This document shows positions 12,238 through 21,993 of a stretch of 64,000 nt of DNA, piece after piece. How positions within the stretch are numbered: position 1 is the first letter of the stretch; each line of letters begins with the position of its first letter. Source of the DNA: Bacteroidetes bacterium 41-46 (GTDB taxonomy: Bacteria; Bacteroidota; Bacteroidia; Bacteroidales; UBA932); the NCBI GenBank assembly GCA_001897515.1, contig MKTA01000019.1, positions 37,726-101,725 of the forward strand. Reading direction: 5' to 3'. Both the position numbers and the translations under genes were made by a program. The notes under the pieces were generated by a model. It was not told where the DNA came from. It made no database searches and saw only the letters and a program-made list of their open reading frames with translations.

Positions 12238-14298
12238 ATGGAAAAGTGCTACAAGAGACACCTGGTTACAGCAGCCCTCCCATATGCAAATGGAGCTGTA
12301 CATATCGGGCATCTGGCCGGCGTATATATTCCGGCAGATATTTATGTGCGCTACCTCAGAATGCGAGGAAGAGATGTAAGATTCATATGTGGCTCAGATG
12401 AGCATGGAGTCCCTATTACAATTAAGGCAAAACAGCAGAACTGCACTCCTCAGGAGGTAGTAGATAAATACCATCTTATTATCCAGGACTCTTTTGAGAG
12501 ACTGGGCATAAGCTTTGATATCTATTCGCGGACAAGCTCAGAAACCCATCATAAAACAGCATCTGAATTCTTCAGAAAATTATATGATGAGGGCAAGTTC
12601 ATTGAAAAGGAGAGTGAGCAGTATTATGATGAGGAGGCCAACCATTTTCTTGCAGACAGATACATTATGGGTACCTGTCCAAAGTGCAGCGCGGAGAATG
12701 CCTATGGGGACCAGTGTGAAAAATGCGGAAGCACACTCAGTCCTAACGAGCTAATCAATCCCCGCTCCACCCTGAGTGGAAGCACCCCTGTTCTAAAGAA
12801 GACTTCACATTGGTATCTTCCACTGGACCAATACGAGCCATGGTTAAAGGAGTGGATTTTAGAGCAGCACAAAGAGTGGAAAGCAAATGTATATGGTCAG
12901 TGTAAATCATGGCTTGACGGTGGTCTTCAGCCGAGAGCCGTGAGCAGAGATTTAGACTGGGGTGTGCCAGTTCCTGTAGAGGGAGCTGAAGGAAAGGTTT
13001 TGTATGTTTGGTTTGATGCTCCTATTGGTTATATATCCAATACAATAGAGCTGATGCCACAGGAGTGGGAGCATTGGTGGAAGAGCGAAGATACAAGATT
13101 ACTGCACTTTATAGGAAAAGATAACATTGTTTTCCATTGTATTGTATTCCCCTCAATGTTAAAGGCATATGGCGATGGATTTATTCTGCCTGAGAATGTA
13201 CCTGCTAACGAATTCCTTAATCTTGAAGGAAACAAAATATCTACATCAAGAAACTGGGCAGTGTGGTTACACGAGTATCTGGATGAATTTCCCGGTAAAG
13301 AGGACGTTCTCCGTTACGTACTTTGTGCGAATGCCCCGGAGACTAAAGACAACGATTTTACATGGAAAGATTTCCAGACCCGCAACAACAGCGAACTGGT
13401 TGCAATTTTCGGTAATTTTGTAAACAGGGCAGTTGTACTTACCCATAAATATTTTAACGGAGAGATTCCTTCTCATTTAAGTTGTGAGAAAATTGATGAA
13501 GACACACTCGCTCAAATACCTCAGATAAGAAAGAGCATTGAGGAGAGTTTAGAAAACTTCAAGTTTAGAGAGGCCTTGAAGGAGGCAATGAATTTAGCAA
13601 GACTTGGGAATAAGTACCTTGCAGATACTGAGCCATGGAAGCTTGCAAAGACAGATATGGAGAGGGTTGCGACAATTCTTAACATCTCCCTGCAGATTTG
13701 TGCAAATCTTGCCATAGCATTTGAACCATTCTTACCTCATACAGCCCAAAAACTCTCATATATGCTTAATATGAAAGGCAGAAACTGGGAAGATTTTGGC
13801 TCAGATTCAATCCTCCGTCCCGGACATAAAATTAACGATGCACGGCTGCTTTTTGAAAAAATTGAGGATGAATCTATTGAGCATCAGCTAGCAAAACTGG
13901 ATGCCTCTAGGCCAAAGGAGGAGGCTCCGGAAGAAACTGCTACAAGATTAGGCTCTCCTGTACCACTGAAAGATGAGTGCACTTATGACGAATTTATGAA
14001 GATGGACATCCGTACTGCAACTGTTCTTGAAGCTGAAAGGGTTCCTAAAACTGACAAACTTCTAAAACTTAATATTGATACAGGCATTGATAAAAGAACA
14101 ATCGTCTCTGGAATTGCAGAGTATTACTCACCAGAGGAGATGATCGGCAAACAGATATGCATTCTGGCAAACCTTGCTCCCAGAAAAATAAAGGGAATTG
14201 AGTCAAATGGAATGATTCTTATGGCCAAGGAGGAGAACGGAAAGATGAGAATAGTCACTCCTGAGGAGAGACTTGAAAATGGCAGCTGTATCAATTAG
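12238..14298 (+). CDS. metG: Methionine--tRNA ligase with C-terminal tRNA-binding domain
   Basis: [18 protein letters not shown]; zinc-binding [33 protein letters not shown]-terminal [23 protein letters not shown]. Confidence 0.96.
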   Translation: MEKCYKRHLVTAALPYANGAVHIGHLAGVYIPADIYVRYLRMRGRDVRFICGSDEHGVPITIKAKQQNCTPQEVVDKYHLIIQDSFERLGISFDIYSRTSSETHHKTASEFFRKLYDEGKFIEKESEQYYDEEANHFLADRYIMGTCPKCSAENAYGDQCEKCGSTLSPNELINPRSTLSGSTPVLKKTSHWYLPLDQYEPWLKEWILEQHKEWKANVYGQCKSWLDGGLQPRAVSRDLDWGVPVPVEGAEGKVLYVWFDAPIGYISNTIELMPQEWEHWWKSEDTRLLHFIGKDNIVFHCIVFPSMLKAYGDGFILPENVPANEFLNLEGNKISTSRNWAVWLHEYLDEFPGKEDVLRYVLCANAPETKDNDFTWKDFQTRNNSELVAIFGNFVNRAVVLTHKYFNGEIPSHLSCEKIDEDTLAQIPQIRKSIEESLENFKFREALKEAMNLARLGNKYLADTEPWKLAKTDMERVATILNISLQICANLAIAFEPFLPHTAQKLSYMLNMKGRNWEDFGSDSILRPGHKINDARLLFEKIEDESIEHQLAKLDASRPKEEAPEETATRLGSPVPLKDECTYDEFMKMDIRTATVLEAERVPKTDKLLKLNIDTGIDKRTIVSGIAEYYSPEEMIGKQICILANLAPRKIKGIESNGMILMAKEENGKMRIVTPEERLENGSCIN

Positions 14299-14306
14299 TG
14301 ATTAGT

Positions 14307-16487
14307 TTATACTTGAGGGAGGGTAAGGTAGAATGTACTGCCCTCTCCGAGTTTAGATTTAACCCATATTTTACCACCCAGAAGTTCAGTAAAGAGTTTT
14401 GATATTGACAGACCTAGTCCTGTCCCTTCAAATTCGTTGCTTGTTGTTGTATGGACTTGTACAAACCGTCCAAATACAGCCTCCAGCTTCTCTTCCGGAA
14501 TTCCAATCCCGGTATCTTTAACATACAGGGTATAGCTGTCAACTCCTCTGGTGTACCCAATCTCAACATACCCCTCTTTTGTAAACTTCAAGGCATTTCC
14601 TATGAGATTTGTGAGAATCTGATTAAGTCTTATTTTGTCTGTTTTAACCACATATGGCTCCGGCGACTCCAGAGAAAGTCTTATCTCAATCTTTGAGGAG
14701 ACTGCATTGAAAAAGCCGTGAAGATCCTTCAGAAGAGTATTGAGGTCAAATTCCGTTTTAGTTATTACAACCTGTCCTGCCTCAATTCTTGAAATATCAA
14801 GCACATCATTTATTGTTGCCAAAAGTCTGTCTGCACTCTTTGATATTATTTCAAGATACTCTCTATGCTCAGGCTCCTTCACCTCCTCCAGAAGCAGATT
14901 TGCAAAGCCCATAATTCCATTCATAGGGGTCCTTATCTCGTGACTCATATTTGCAAGAAACGAACTTTTCAGTTTATCGCTCTCCTCCGCCCTCTGTTTT
15001 GCCTCTTTTAAACTCTCTATATTCTTTATTCTCTCAATGAATAGTCCGATATTGTTTGCAAATATCTCAAGCAGAGCCAGATCATCCTCTGTATATGCCT
15101 GAGCATTCTTGTAATCCTGCACAACTATTACCCCAATAACCTCTCTAAAATCCACATTAAAAAGAGGGGCACCCATCCAAATTGATGAATCTGTCCCGTA
15201 TGTAGAGAATATTAAACCGTCGCCTCTAAGCTCATCCTCAATCTTTGAGTTAATAATCCTCCCTTTTCCGCCTCTTCTAACATAGTCTGTCAGCGAACCA
15301 TGCAGATGCTCCCTCAGCCCCTCCTCCACCTCGTCCTCTTCGTCAACGTAGTACGGATAAGAATAGAGGTCGCTCTCCTTATCATACATTGCTATATAGA
15401 AGTTTTCTGCAGAGATAATTGAGCTGAGTTGTTTATGAACCTCAGCAAGAAATGAGGTTAAATCTGAATAAACAAGCGAACCTTTGGATATATTCAGAAT
15501 TGCTTCCTGAACCTCTCTCTTTTGAGCTGCTGATGTAAGGTCTCTGACGACACCTCCCACACCATATCTCCCGGACTCAAGTATTACAGGGAATTTTGTC
15601 GCCTCATAAAGTCGGTTTCCAAATCTCTCTTCAAGTTTAATAGTGGTATTCCTCTCTAAAACCTCGTTGTCAGATATAATTACATCGTCTAAATCTCCCT
15701 CTGTTAAAAGCTCTGAGTCTGTTTTACCAAGGACATCGTCTGATCTCCTTCCAAAGAACTTTAACAAAGCATCATTGACCTCAATGTATCTGAAGAATTC
15801 ATCTTTGATATACATCATATCTTTGCTGGCATTGAAAAAAGAGGTTTTTCTCTCCTCTGCCTCCTTGTACTTGCTTATGCTTTCAAACCTTTCAATGTTT
15901 GTAAGCATAATTATGCCTAAAAATATTGTAGCAAGCGGGTATGCAACTATTATGATTGGTCCTACATTTATGAATGTACTGAAACGAAGCTCCTCCGGAA
16001 GAAAAATCATATCTGCAATCAACAGTATATGGGTTGTAAGTCCCATCAAAAAGAGCTCTCTTATCCTGTTTTTCCTGTACCAGTTTTTTCTTAACGCACC
16101 CCATACTATTCCGGTGGCACCGGAGGTAAGTATGCTGGCAACACCCATTACAATACCATCCCCCGCCATATAAATTCTGTACAGAGCAGCGGTAGCCATT
16201 GCAATAATCGTAGGGATAGGACCTATTATGAGTCCCGATACCGAAAGAAGTATTGATCTTGAGTCAAAAACAAGACCTGGCTGAAATGTCCAGGGTGTAA
16301 GCATCAGTACTATTCCTATCAGGCCAACTACAACGCCAAGCGAAATCTCTCTGACCCCCTTGTAATTTGTTACAGGCTTTAATCCAAAGAGATAATGCAG
16401 CATTGACAATGCCAGCAGAATAGAAATGTTATGAATTATTCCCAGTATCATAGTTGTAACTAACAAATATAGTGAAATCAATGACAC
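14307..16487 (-). CDS. Membrane sensor histidine kinase (5TM-LYT-like N-terminus, PAS, GAF, HisKA, HATPase)
   Basis: 726 aa; hydrophobic N-terminus; PAS-like MMYIKDEFFRYIEVNDALLKFFGRRSDDVLGKTDSE; LANMSHEIRTPMNGIMGFA; NQILTNLIGNALKFT; GTGLGLSI. No receiver domain seen. Confidence 0.88.
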   Translation of the reverse strand: MSLISLYLLVTTMILGIIHNISILLALSMLHYLFGLKPVTNYKGVREISLGVVVGLIGIVLMLTPWTFQPGLVFDSRSILLSVSGLIIGPIPTIIAMATAALYRIYMAGDGIVMGVASILTSGATGIVWGALRKNWYRKNRIRELFLMGLTTHILLIADMIFLPEELRFSTFINVGPIIIVAYPLATIFLGIIMLTNIERFESISKYKEAEERKTSFFNASKDMMYIKDEFFRYIEVNDALLKFFGRRSDDVLGKTDSELLTEGDLDDVIISDNEVLERNTTIKLEERFGNRLYEATKFPVILESGRYGVGGVVRDLTSAAQKREVQEAILNISKGSLVYSDLTSFLAEVHKQLSSIISAENFYIAMYDKESDLYSYPYYVDEEDEVEEGLREHLHGSLTDYVRRGGKGRIINSKIEDELRGDGLIFSTYGTDSSIWMGAPLFNVDFREVIGVIVVQDYKNAQAYTEDDLALLEIFANNIGLFIERIKNIESLKEAKQRAEESDKLKSSFLANMSHEIRTPMNGIMGFANLLLEEVKEPEHREYLEIISKSADRLLATINDVLDISRIEAGQVVITKTEFDLNTLLKDLHGFFNAVSSKIEIRLSLESPEPYVVKTDKIRLNQILTNLIGNALKFTKEGYVEIGYTRGVDSYTLYVKDTGIGIPEEKLEAVFGRFVQVHTTTSNEFEGTGLGLSISKLFTELLGGKIWVKSKLGEGSTFYLTLPQV

Positions 16488-16522
16488 CGGGAATAATTAT
16501 TCTCCCTCTCAAATAAATTCTT

Positions 16523-18295
16523 TTAATAGACACCTCTCTCTGTGTATTCAGTATGGAGCAATTCATGGGAGAGATGCCCCAATGGCTCTTTTAGAAACTC
16601 ATTGTAGAGCTCCTTTATTGCCGGATTATCATGAGATTTTCTAACCGGTTTGAGAGAGTCCTCCCTATAAATAGAGTCGGCCCTCTTCTGTCTGATCTCC
16701 CATGTTGTTGGTATAGGCTGCCCTCCACCTCCAAGGCATCCGCCCGGACAAGTCATTACCTCAATAAAAGCATAGGGCGACTTCCCCCCCTCTATCTGAT
16801 CCAAAAGGTATCTTGCATTTTTCAAGGTGTGTGCTACAGCTACTTTCAGTTTAGTGCCATTTATATCCAGTTCGGCCTCTTTGATTCCCTCAAATCCTCT
16901 AACAACTTTAAGATTTAGGTCAGGAAGGGGCTTTCCGGCTACAACCTCATATGCTGTTCTGACAGCAGCCTCCATTACCCCGCCTGTTGCAGCAAAAATT
17001 GCTCCGGCACCTGTTGAGATTCCCAGAGGGTGGTCAAAGTCCTCTTCAGGGAGGTTCTTAAAATCTACCCCAGTCAGTTTGAACATCCTTGCAAGCTCTC
17101 TGGTGGTCAAAACATAGTCAACATCAAAGAATGATTCTCTCTCTGAAAGGTTCATCTTCTCTTTCCACCATTGATAAGCTGATTTCATCTCCGGCCTTTT
17201 GCATTCAAATTTCTTAGCTGTACAAGGCATTATTGATACAACTACCAGACGTCTGGGGTCAATACCCATCTTCTCAGCATAGTAGGTTTTTGCTACCGCT
17301 CCAAACATCTGCTGAGGAGATTTACATGTTGACAAATGCTCCAGCGATTTAGGATAAAAATGCTCAATAAATTTTATCCAGCCGGGCGAACAAGAGGTAA
17401 CCATAGGGAGTCTTCCGTTTGTAGTAAGACGTTTAATAAGCTCATGCCCCTCCTCCATAATGGTTAAATCCGCAGTAAACTGAGTGTCAAAGACACTGTC
17501 AAAGCCCAATTTTCTTAATGCAGCAACCATCTGTCCGGTAACCAACGCCCCCTCTTCCATTCCCATTGCCTCTCCAATGCCGACTCTAATAGCCGGAGCT
17601 GTCTGAACAATTACAACCTTCTCCTCATCGTATAGATCCTTAAGCAGAAGATTTGACTCATCCCTCTCAATAATAGCGGCTGTGGGGCAAACAAGTGCGC
17701 ACTGACCGCAGTTTGTGCAGGCTACATTTCCAAGTCCCTTGTCCTTGTATGTTGCAATCTTTGATTTTAATCCTCTGCCAGCAAAGTCAATCGCATAAAC
17801 AGTCTGAACATCTGAGCAGACAGCGACACACCTTCCGCAAAGAATACACTTGTTAGGATCCCTTATAAGTGAGGGTGAGGTGTCATCTTTTACAGCCTCG
17901 GGCTTTGTTCTTGCGAAAGGGGTCTCCTTTATTCCAAGTACAGAAGAGAGATCCTGTAGCTCGCAGTTCCCGTTTCTTTCACAAACCAGACAATCTTTTG
18001 GATGGTTTGCTAGTAAAAGCTCCAGGTTTGTTATCCTTGCCTGATTTATTGCAGGAGAGTGAGTTTTAATCTCCATTCCGTCTGCAATAGATGCGACACA
18101 ACTTCTTACAAGGCTTTTTGCACCCTTTACCTCAACAACACAAATACCACAGGAGGCATTTGACGAGACATCTTTAAGGTAGCAAAGCGATGGAATTCTT
18201 ATACCTAGCTCTTTGCAGCTCTCAAGGATTGTCTTTCCGGCCCCAACCTGCATCTTTTTACCATCAATGGTTACGTTTATAACTTTTTTTTCCAT
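16523..18295 (-). CDS. [FeFe]-hydrogenase catalytic subunit, set 1 (HydA/HndD-like)
   Basis: 590 aa; N-terminal 2Fe-2S; NHPKDCLVCERNGNCELQ; CILCGRCVAVC/CTNCGQCALVCP; H-cluster motifs TSCSPGW, MPCTAKKFE, EVMTCPGGCLGGGGQP. Confidence 0.93.
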   Translation of the reverse strand: MEKKVINVTIDGKKMQVGAGKTILESCKELGIRIPSLCYLKDVSSNASCGICVVEVKGAKSLVRSCVASIADGMEIKTHSPAINQARITNLELLLANHPKDCLVCERNGNCELQDLSSVLGIKETPFARTKPEAVKDDTSPSLIRDPNKCILCGRCVAVCSDVQTVYAIDFAGRGLKSKIATYKDKGLGNVACTNCGQCALVCPTAAIIERDESNLLLKDLYDEEKVVIVQTAPAIRVGIGEAMGMEEGALVTGQMVAALRKLGFDSVFDTQFTADLTIMEEGHELIKRLTTNGRLPMVTSCSPGWIKFIEHFYPKSLEHLSTCKSPQQMFGAVAKTYYAEKMGIDPRRLVVVSIMPCTAKKFECKRPEMKSAYQWWKEKMNLSERESFFDVDYVLTTRELARMFKLTGVDFKNLPEEDFDHPLGISTGAGAIFAATGGVMEAAVRTAYEVVAGKPLPDLNLKVVRGFEGIKEAELDINGTKLKVAVAHTLKNARYLLDQIEGGKSPYAFIEVMTCPGGCLGGGGQPIPTTWEIRQKRADSIYREDSLKPVRKSHDNPAIKELYNEFLKEPLGHLSHELLHTEYTERGVY

Positions 18296-18298
18296 TGC

Positions 18299-21200
18299 TT
18301 ATTCCTCCTCTGTATTAACTGTTACCCTTACATCACATCTAAGGCACCTTGAAGCTTCGGCGTATGCCTGCTCCTTCGTGTAGCCCAGGTTGATCTCCTT
18401 GAAATTCCCAAGTCTCTCCTCAAGCGGACGCTTAATAGTGTAGTGTCTGTTTCCGCCCTCGGGTTTAAGAGGAACCTCATCGCTGTAATCAAAGCCTCTG
18501 AATAATTTGTGGAACCTTCGTTTATTCATAAGCTTCCAGTCAATAACCTCTGCAGCCTTCTTAGCAATCCCCATAGCCTCAGCGGCTGTAGCCGGACCTG
18601 TTACTGCGTCGCCAACGGCATAAATGCGAGGATGGTTGGTGGTGAAGGTAAAATGATCTGTATCTATATTCCCATTGCTGACAGTCTTAATACCGAAATC
18701 TTTGGCAAAAGAGGCATCAACTTCCTCTCCTACAGCCATAATAACAGTGTCGCAAGGCAAAATGAACGATTCACCTGTTGGAACAGGTTTGCGTCTGTTT
18801 GAGAGGTCAATCTCTCCGCAAGCCATTTTCATTAGTTCAATTCCGCGTACCTTGTCGTTCGTATCTGCCAGAATCTCCTTAGGAGTACTGAGGAACAAGA
18901 AGTTAACACCCTCAATTTCCGCCCCCTTAATTTCATCTTTATTAGCTGGCATATCGGGCTTCATTCTTCTGTAAACAACTGTAACTTCAGCTCCGTATCT
19001 CTGGGCTGTTCTGGCTGCATCAATGGCAACATTACCAGCTCCTACAACTACAACATGCTTGCCCATCTCAGGGATATTACCCTTTGCCACATCTTTCAGG
19101 AACTCCATTCCGGAAAGGACTCCCTCAAGTTCGCATCCGTTAATACCAAGGCTCATATCTTTATGGGCTCCTATTGCCAGTATTACAATGTTGTAGTCTC
19201 TTTCAAGATCATCCATCATAATATCTTTGCCAATCCTGGTATTGAATACGAAATTTACCCCAAGGTCCTTTATAAACTGTACCTCGTGGTCAAACACATC
19301 CAGCGGAAGTCTGTATTTTGGAATCCCCCATCTGAGAATGCCTCCTGCCTCTGACTCCGATTCAAATATGGTCACATCATGTCCCAGCCTAACCAGATAG
19401 AATGCTGCTGTCAGACCTGCAGGGCCTGATCCTACAATTGCAACCTTTTTATGGGTCTGAGGAAGCTTCTCCCTGATTAGTCTCTCATAAACATTTTTAG
19501 CCACCCCGTCTCTGTATGCAGTGTCCGAAATGTATCTGTGAATGTCTCCCTGAGAGACAGGCGCATCAATCGCCTCTCTTCTGCACTTCATCTGACAGTG
19601 GAAGTGACAAATTCTTCCAATTGAAGATGGAAGAGGATTATCCCTGAGGGTTGATTCAAAAGCGTCCTGAATCTTATCCTCTTTTAGCAGTTGCAAATAC
19701 CTTGGTATATTCATATGCATCGGACAGCTGTTTTCACACAGAGCTGAGAAGAGCTCCTGGCATACACCCGGCTCACACTTTTTCTCAATCATATGATGGT
19801 CATACTCATCTCTAAAATATCTTAGAGTAGTGAGCACAGGATTTGGAGCAGTCTGACCCAGACCGCAGAGAGCGGTTGACTTAATGACTTTGCCAAGATT
19901 TTCCAAAGCATGTATATCGGCCTCAGTAGCCTTACCCAGTGTGAATTTGTTGATTATTCTCAATGTCTGGGCAAGACCCTCTCTGCAAGGTGTGCACTTC
20001 CCGCATGACTCTCCGTTTGAAAATTCTGTAAAGTATCTGGCCACATCTACCATACAGTTGTCCTGATCCATTACAACCATTCCACCGGAGCCCATTATTG
20101 AGCCTAAGGAGCTTAAAGACTCATAATCAACAGGAGTATTTAAATAGTCAACAGGTATGCAACCTCCGGAGGGGCCTCCGGTCTGAACAGCCTTAACTCT
20201 CTTCTGAGTTCCGGTACCCTCTCCGATTTTGAATACTATAGTCTCAAGAGTGGAGCCAAGTGGCAACTCTATCAAACCGGTATTCTTCACCTTTCCTACA
20301 AGCGAGAATACCTTTGTACCCGCACTTTTGTCTGTGCCTGTAGCGGTAAACCACTCACCTCCCTTTGAAATAACAACCGGAATATTGCACCAGGTTTCAA
20401 CATTATTAATGTTAGTCGGCATACCATAAAGTCCCTTTTCTGCCGGATATGGCGGTCGTGGAGATGGTCTTCCGTATTTACCCTCAATACTGTGTATAAG
20501 AGCTGTCTCCTCTCCGCAGACAAATGCTCCTGCACCCTCAACAATATCAATATCAAAGCTAAAGCCAGAATTCATTATATTATCTCCAAGCAATCCATAG
20601 CTCTTTGCCTGCTCAATTGCCCCTTTTAGTCGTCTTACGGCTAACGGGTACTCTGCACGGATATAAACTACACCTTTAGAAGCGCCCATTGCAAAGGCCC
20701 CTATCGTCATACCCTCAAGCAGCATAAATGGATCGCTCTCAATTTCATTTCTATTCATGAAGGCTCCCGGATCCCCTTCATCTGCATTACAGATGATGTA
20801 TTTTTGAGGTGCCTCTCTCTTTGCCATCATCTCCCACTTAACCCCGGTAGGAAAACCGGCTCCCCCTCTTCCTCTAAGCTTAGAGTTCTTTACCTCTTCA
20901 ATTATACTGCTGGAACTCATCTCAAAAAGAGCCTTGTAAAGCGGCTGATAACCACCAACCGCTACGTACTCTTCAATATCATCCGGCACAATGAGGCCGC
21001 AATTTCTGAGTACGATTTTTTTCTGCCACTTAAAGAAGGGGATCTCATTCCAGAGAGGATAATCTGTTAGGCCTCTCCCAAACTCAAATTTTCCGGTAAT
21101 AAAGTCCCACTCCTCAACTCTGCAAAGAACATTTCTGTATGGCATTATCCCTTTTACAATACCTCCAATAATTGGAATAACGTCTATTTCAGATACATTG

Positions 21201-21463
21201 TGCATGATAATCAGAGGGAATCCCGGCATATATATATTTACCAGAGGCTCCTCTGAACAGAACCCAAAGCATCCGGTCTTTTTTAATATAATATCCAGCC
21301 CCCGTTCGCTGATAATTCTTTCAAAACTATCGTATAACAACTCTGCACCTCTGCCAATCCCACATGTGCCCATCCCCACTGCAATGTAGGGTTTGTCCGG
21401 GAGGACCTTCTTAGAAGCACTCTCCCTGAGTCTGTTCAACTCAACTAAGTCTGAGATTCTCAT
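18299..21463 (-). CDS. NuoF/HydB-like subunit fused to a GltD/NfnB-like FAD/NAD(P) oxidoreductase domain, set 1
   Basis: 1054 aa. Residues ~1-570 are HydB-like (SKLRGRGGAGFPTGVKW, CNADEGDPGAFMNR, ESCGKCTPCREG). C-terminal CENSCPMHMNIPRYL...GRICHFHCQMKC, VAIVGSGPAGLTAAFYL, VVVVGAGNVAIDAARTAQRYGAEVTVVYRR. Confidence 0.92.
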   Translation of the reverse strand: MRISDLVELNRLRESASKKVLPDKPYIAVGMGTCGIGRGAELLYDSFERIISERGLDIILKKTGCFGFCSEEPLVNIYMPGFPLIIMHNVSEIDVIPIIGGIVKGIMPYRNVLCRVEEWDFITGKFEFGRGLTDYPLWNEIPFFKWQKKIVLRNCGLIVPDDIEEYVAVGGYQPLYKALFEMSSSSIIEEVKNSKLRGRGGAGFPTGVKWEMMAKREAPQKYIICNADEGDPGAFMNRNEIESDPFMLLEGMTIGAFAMGASKGVVYIRAEYPLAVRRLKGAIEQAKSYGLLGDNIMNSGFSFDIDIVEGAGAFVCGEETALIHSIEGKYGRPSPRPPYPAEKGLYGMPTNINNVETWCNIPVVISKGGEWFTATGTDKSAGTKVFSLVGKVKNTGLIELPLGSTLETIVFKIGEGTGTQKRVKAVQTGGPSGGCIPVDYLNTPVDYESLSSLGSIMGSGGMVVMDQDNCMVDVARYFTEFSNGESCGKCTPCREGLAQTLRIINKFTLGKATEADIHALENLGKVIKSTALCGLGQTAPNPVLTTLRYFRDEYDHHMIEKKCEPGVCQELFSALCENSCPMHMNIPRYLQLLKEDKIQDAFESTLRDNPLPSSIGRICHFHCQMKCRREAIDAPVSQGDIHRYISDTAYRDGVAKNVYERLIREKLPQTHKKVAIVGSGPAGLTAAFYLVRLGHDVTIFESESEAGGILRWGIPKYRLPLDVFDHEVQFIKDLGVNFVFNTRIGKDIMMDDLERDYNIVILAIGAHKDMSLGINGCELEGVLSGMEFLKDVAKGNIPEMGKHVVVVGAGNVAIDAARTAQRYGAEVTVVYRRMKPDMPANKDEIKGAEIEGVNFLFLSTPKEILADTNDKVRGIELMKMACGEIDLSNRRKPVPTGESFILPCDTVIMAVGEEVDASFAKDFGIKTVSNGNIDTDHFTFTTNHPRIYAVGDAVTGPATAAEAMGIAKKAAEVIDWKLMNKRRFHKLFRGFDYSDEVPLKPEGGNRHYTIKRPLEERLGNFKEINLGYTKEQAYAEASRCLRCDVRVTVNTEEE

Positions 21464-21977
21464 CTTTGTTGTCCTCCTTTAAATTTTGCAATAATTTTTT
21501 AATCTGTTCCGATGTGACATTGCTGTATATCACACCATTGACAGCAACAACAGGGGCAAGGGCGCACTGCCCAAAGCAGGCCACCGTTTTTACGGTGATA
21601 AGCTTATCTTCTGTTGTAAATGAACTCTCTCCTGAATCAAAGGCCTCTTTGCAACCCGGCAGGAGAGAGAGATCATCTAGTAAAATTTTTGATCCTTTTG
21701 TGTGGCAGGCAGTTCCCCTGCACACAATTATAGAATTTTTCCCCTGAGGTTTCAGGTTGAAAAAAGAGTAAAAGGTTGCGACTCCATAGATTTGTGACAG
21801 CGGAACCTTAATGGATGAGGAGAGATACTCCATTGCGTCATCATCAAGAAACTTGTACTCACTTGCTTCCTGAATCTCTTCCATTACAGTAAGCAGTTCG
21901 CCCGGTTTCCCTTTGTGCCTGGAGATTATCTCGTCAATAACCGTCGTATTGACTCGACTTTCTTCGATAGCATTCAT
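21441..21977 (-). CDS. NuoE/HydC-like thioredoxin-fold [2Fe-2S] subunit, set 1
   Basis: 178 aa; CRGTAC...ACFGQC ligand pattern. Overlaps the next gene by 23 nt. Confidence 0.9.
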   Translation of the reverse strand: MNAIEESRVNTTVIDEIISRHKGKPGELLTVMEEIQEASEYKFLDDDAMEYLSSSIKVPLSQIYGVATFYSFFNLKPQGKNSIIVCRGTACHTKGSKILLDDLSLLPGCKEAFDSGESSFTTEDKLITVKTVACFGQCALAPVVAVNGVIYSNVTSEQIKKLLQNLKEDNKDENLRLS

Positions 21978-21993
21978 AGGCTAATCTTTTAAG

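Noticed and set aside
15643-16173. 176-aa plus ORF opposite the sensor kinase
   Set aside because: Antisense shadow ORF of a hydrophobic coding region.
18299-21463. HydB1 N-terminal 2Fe-2S site appears to have three Cys (VGMGTCGIG...GCFGFC)
   Set aside because: Similar VGMGTCGI-type N-termini are, as I recall, common in HndB/HydB-like proteins, so not treated as a separate novelty.
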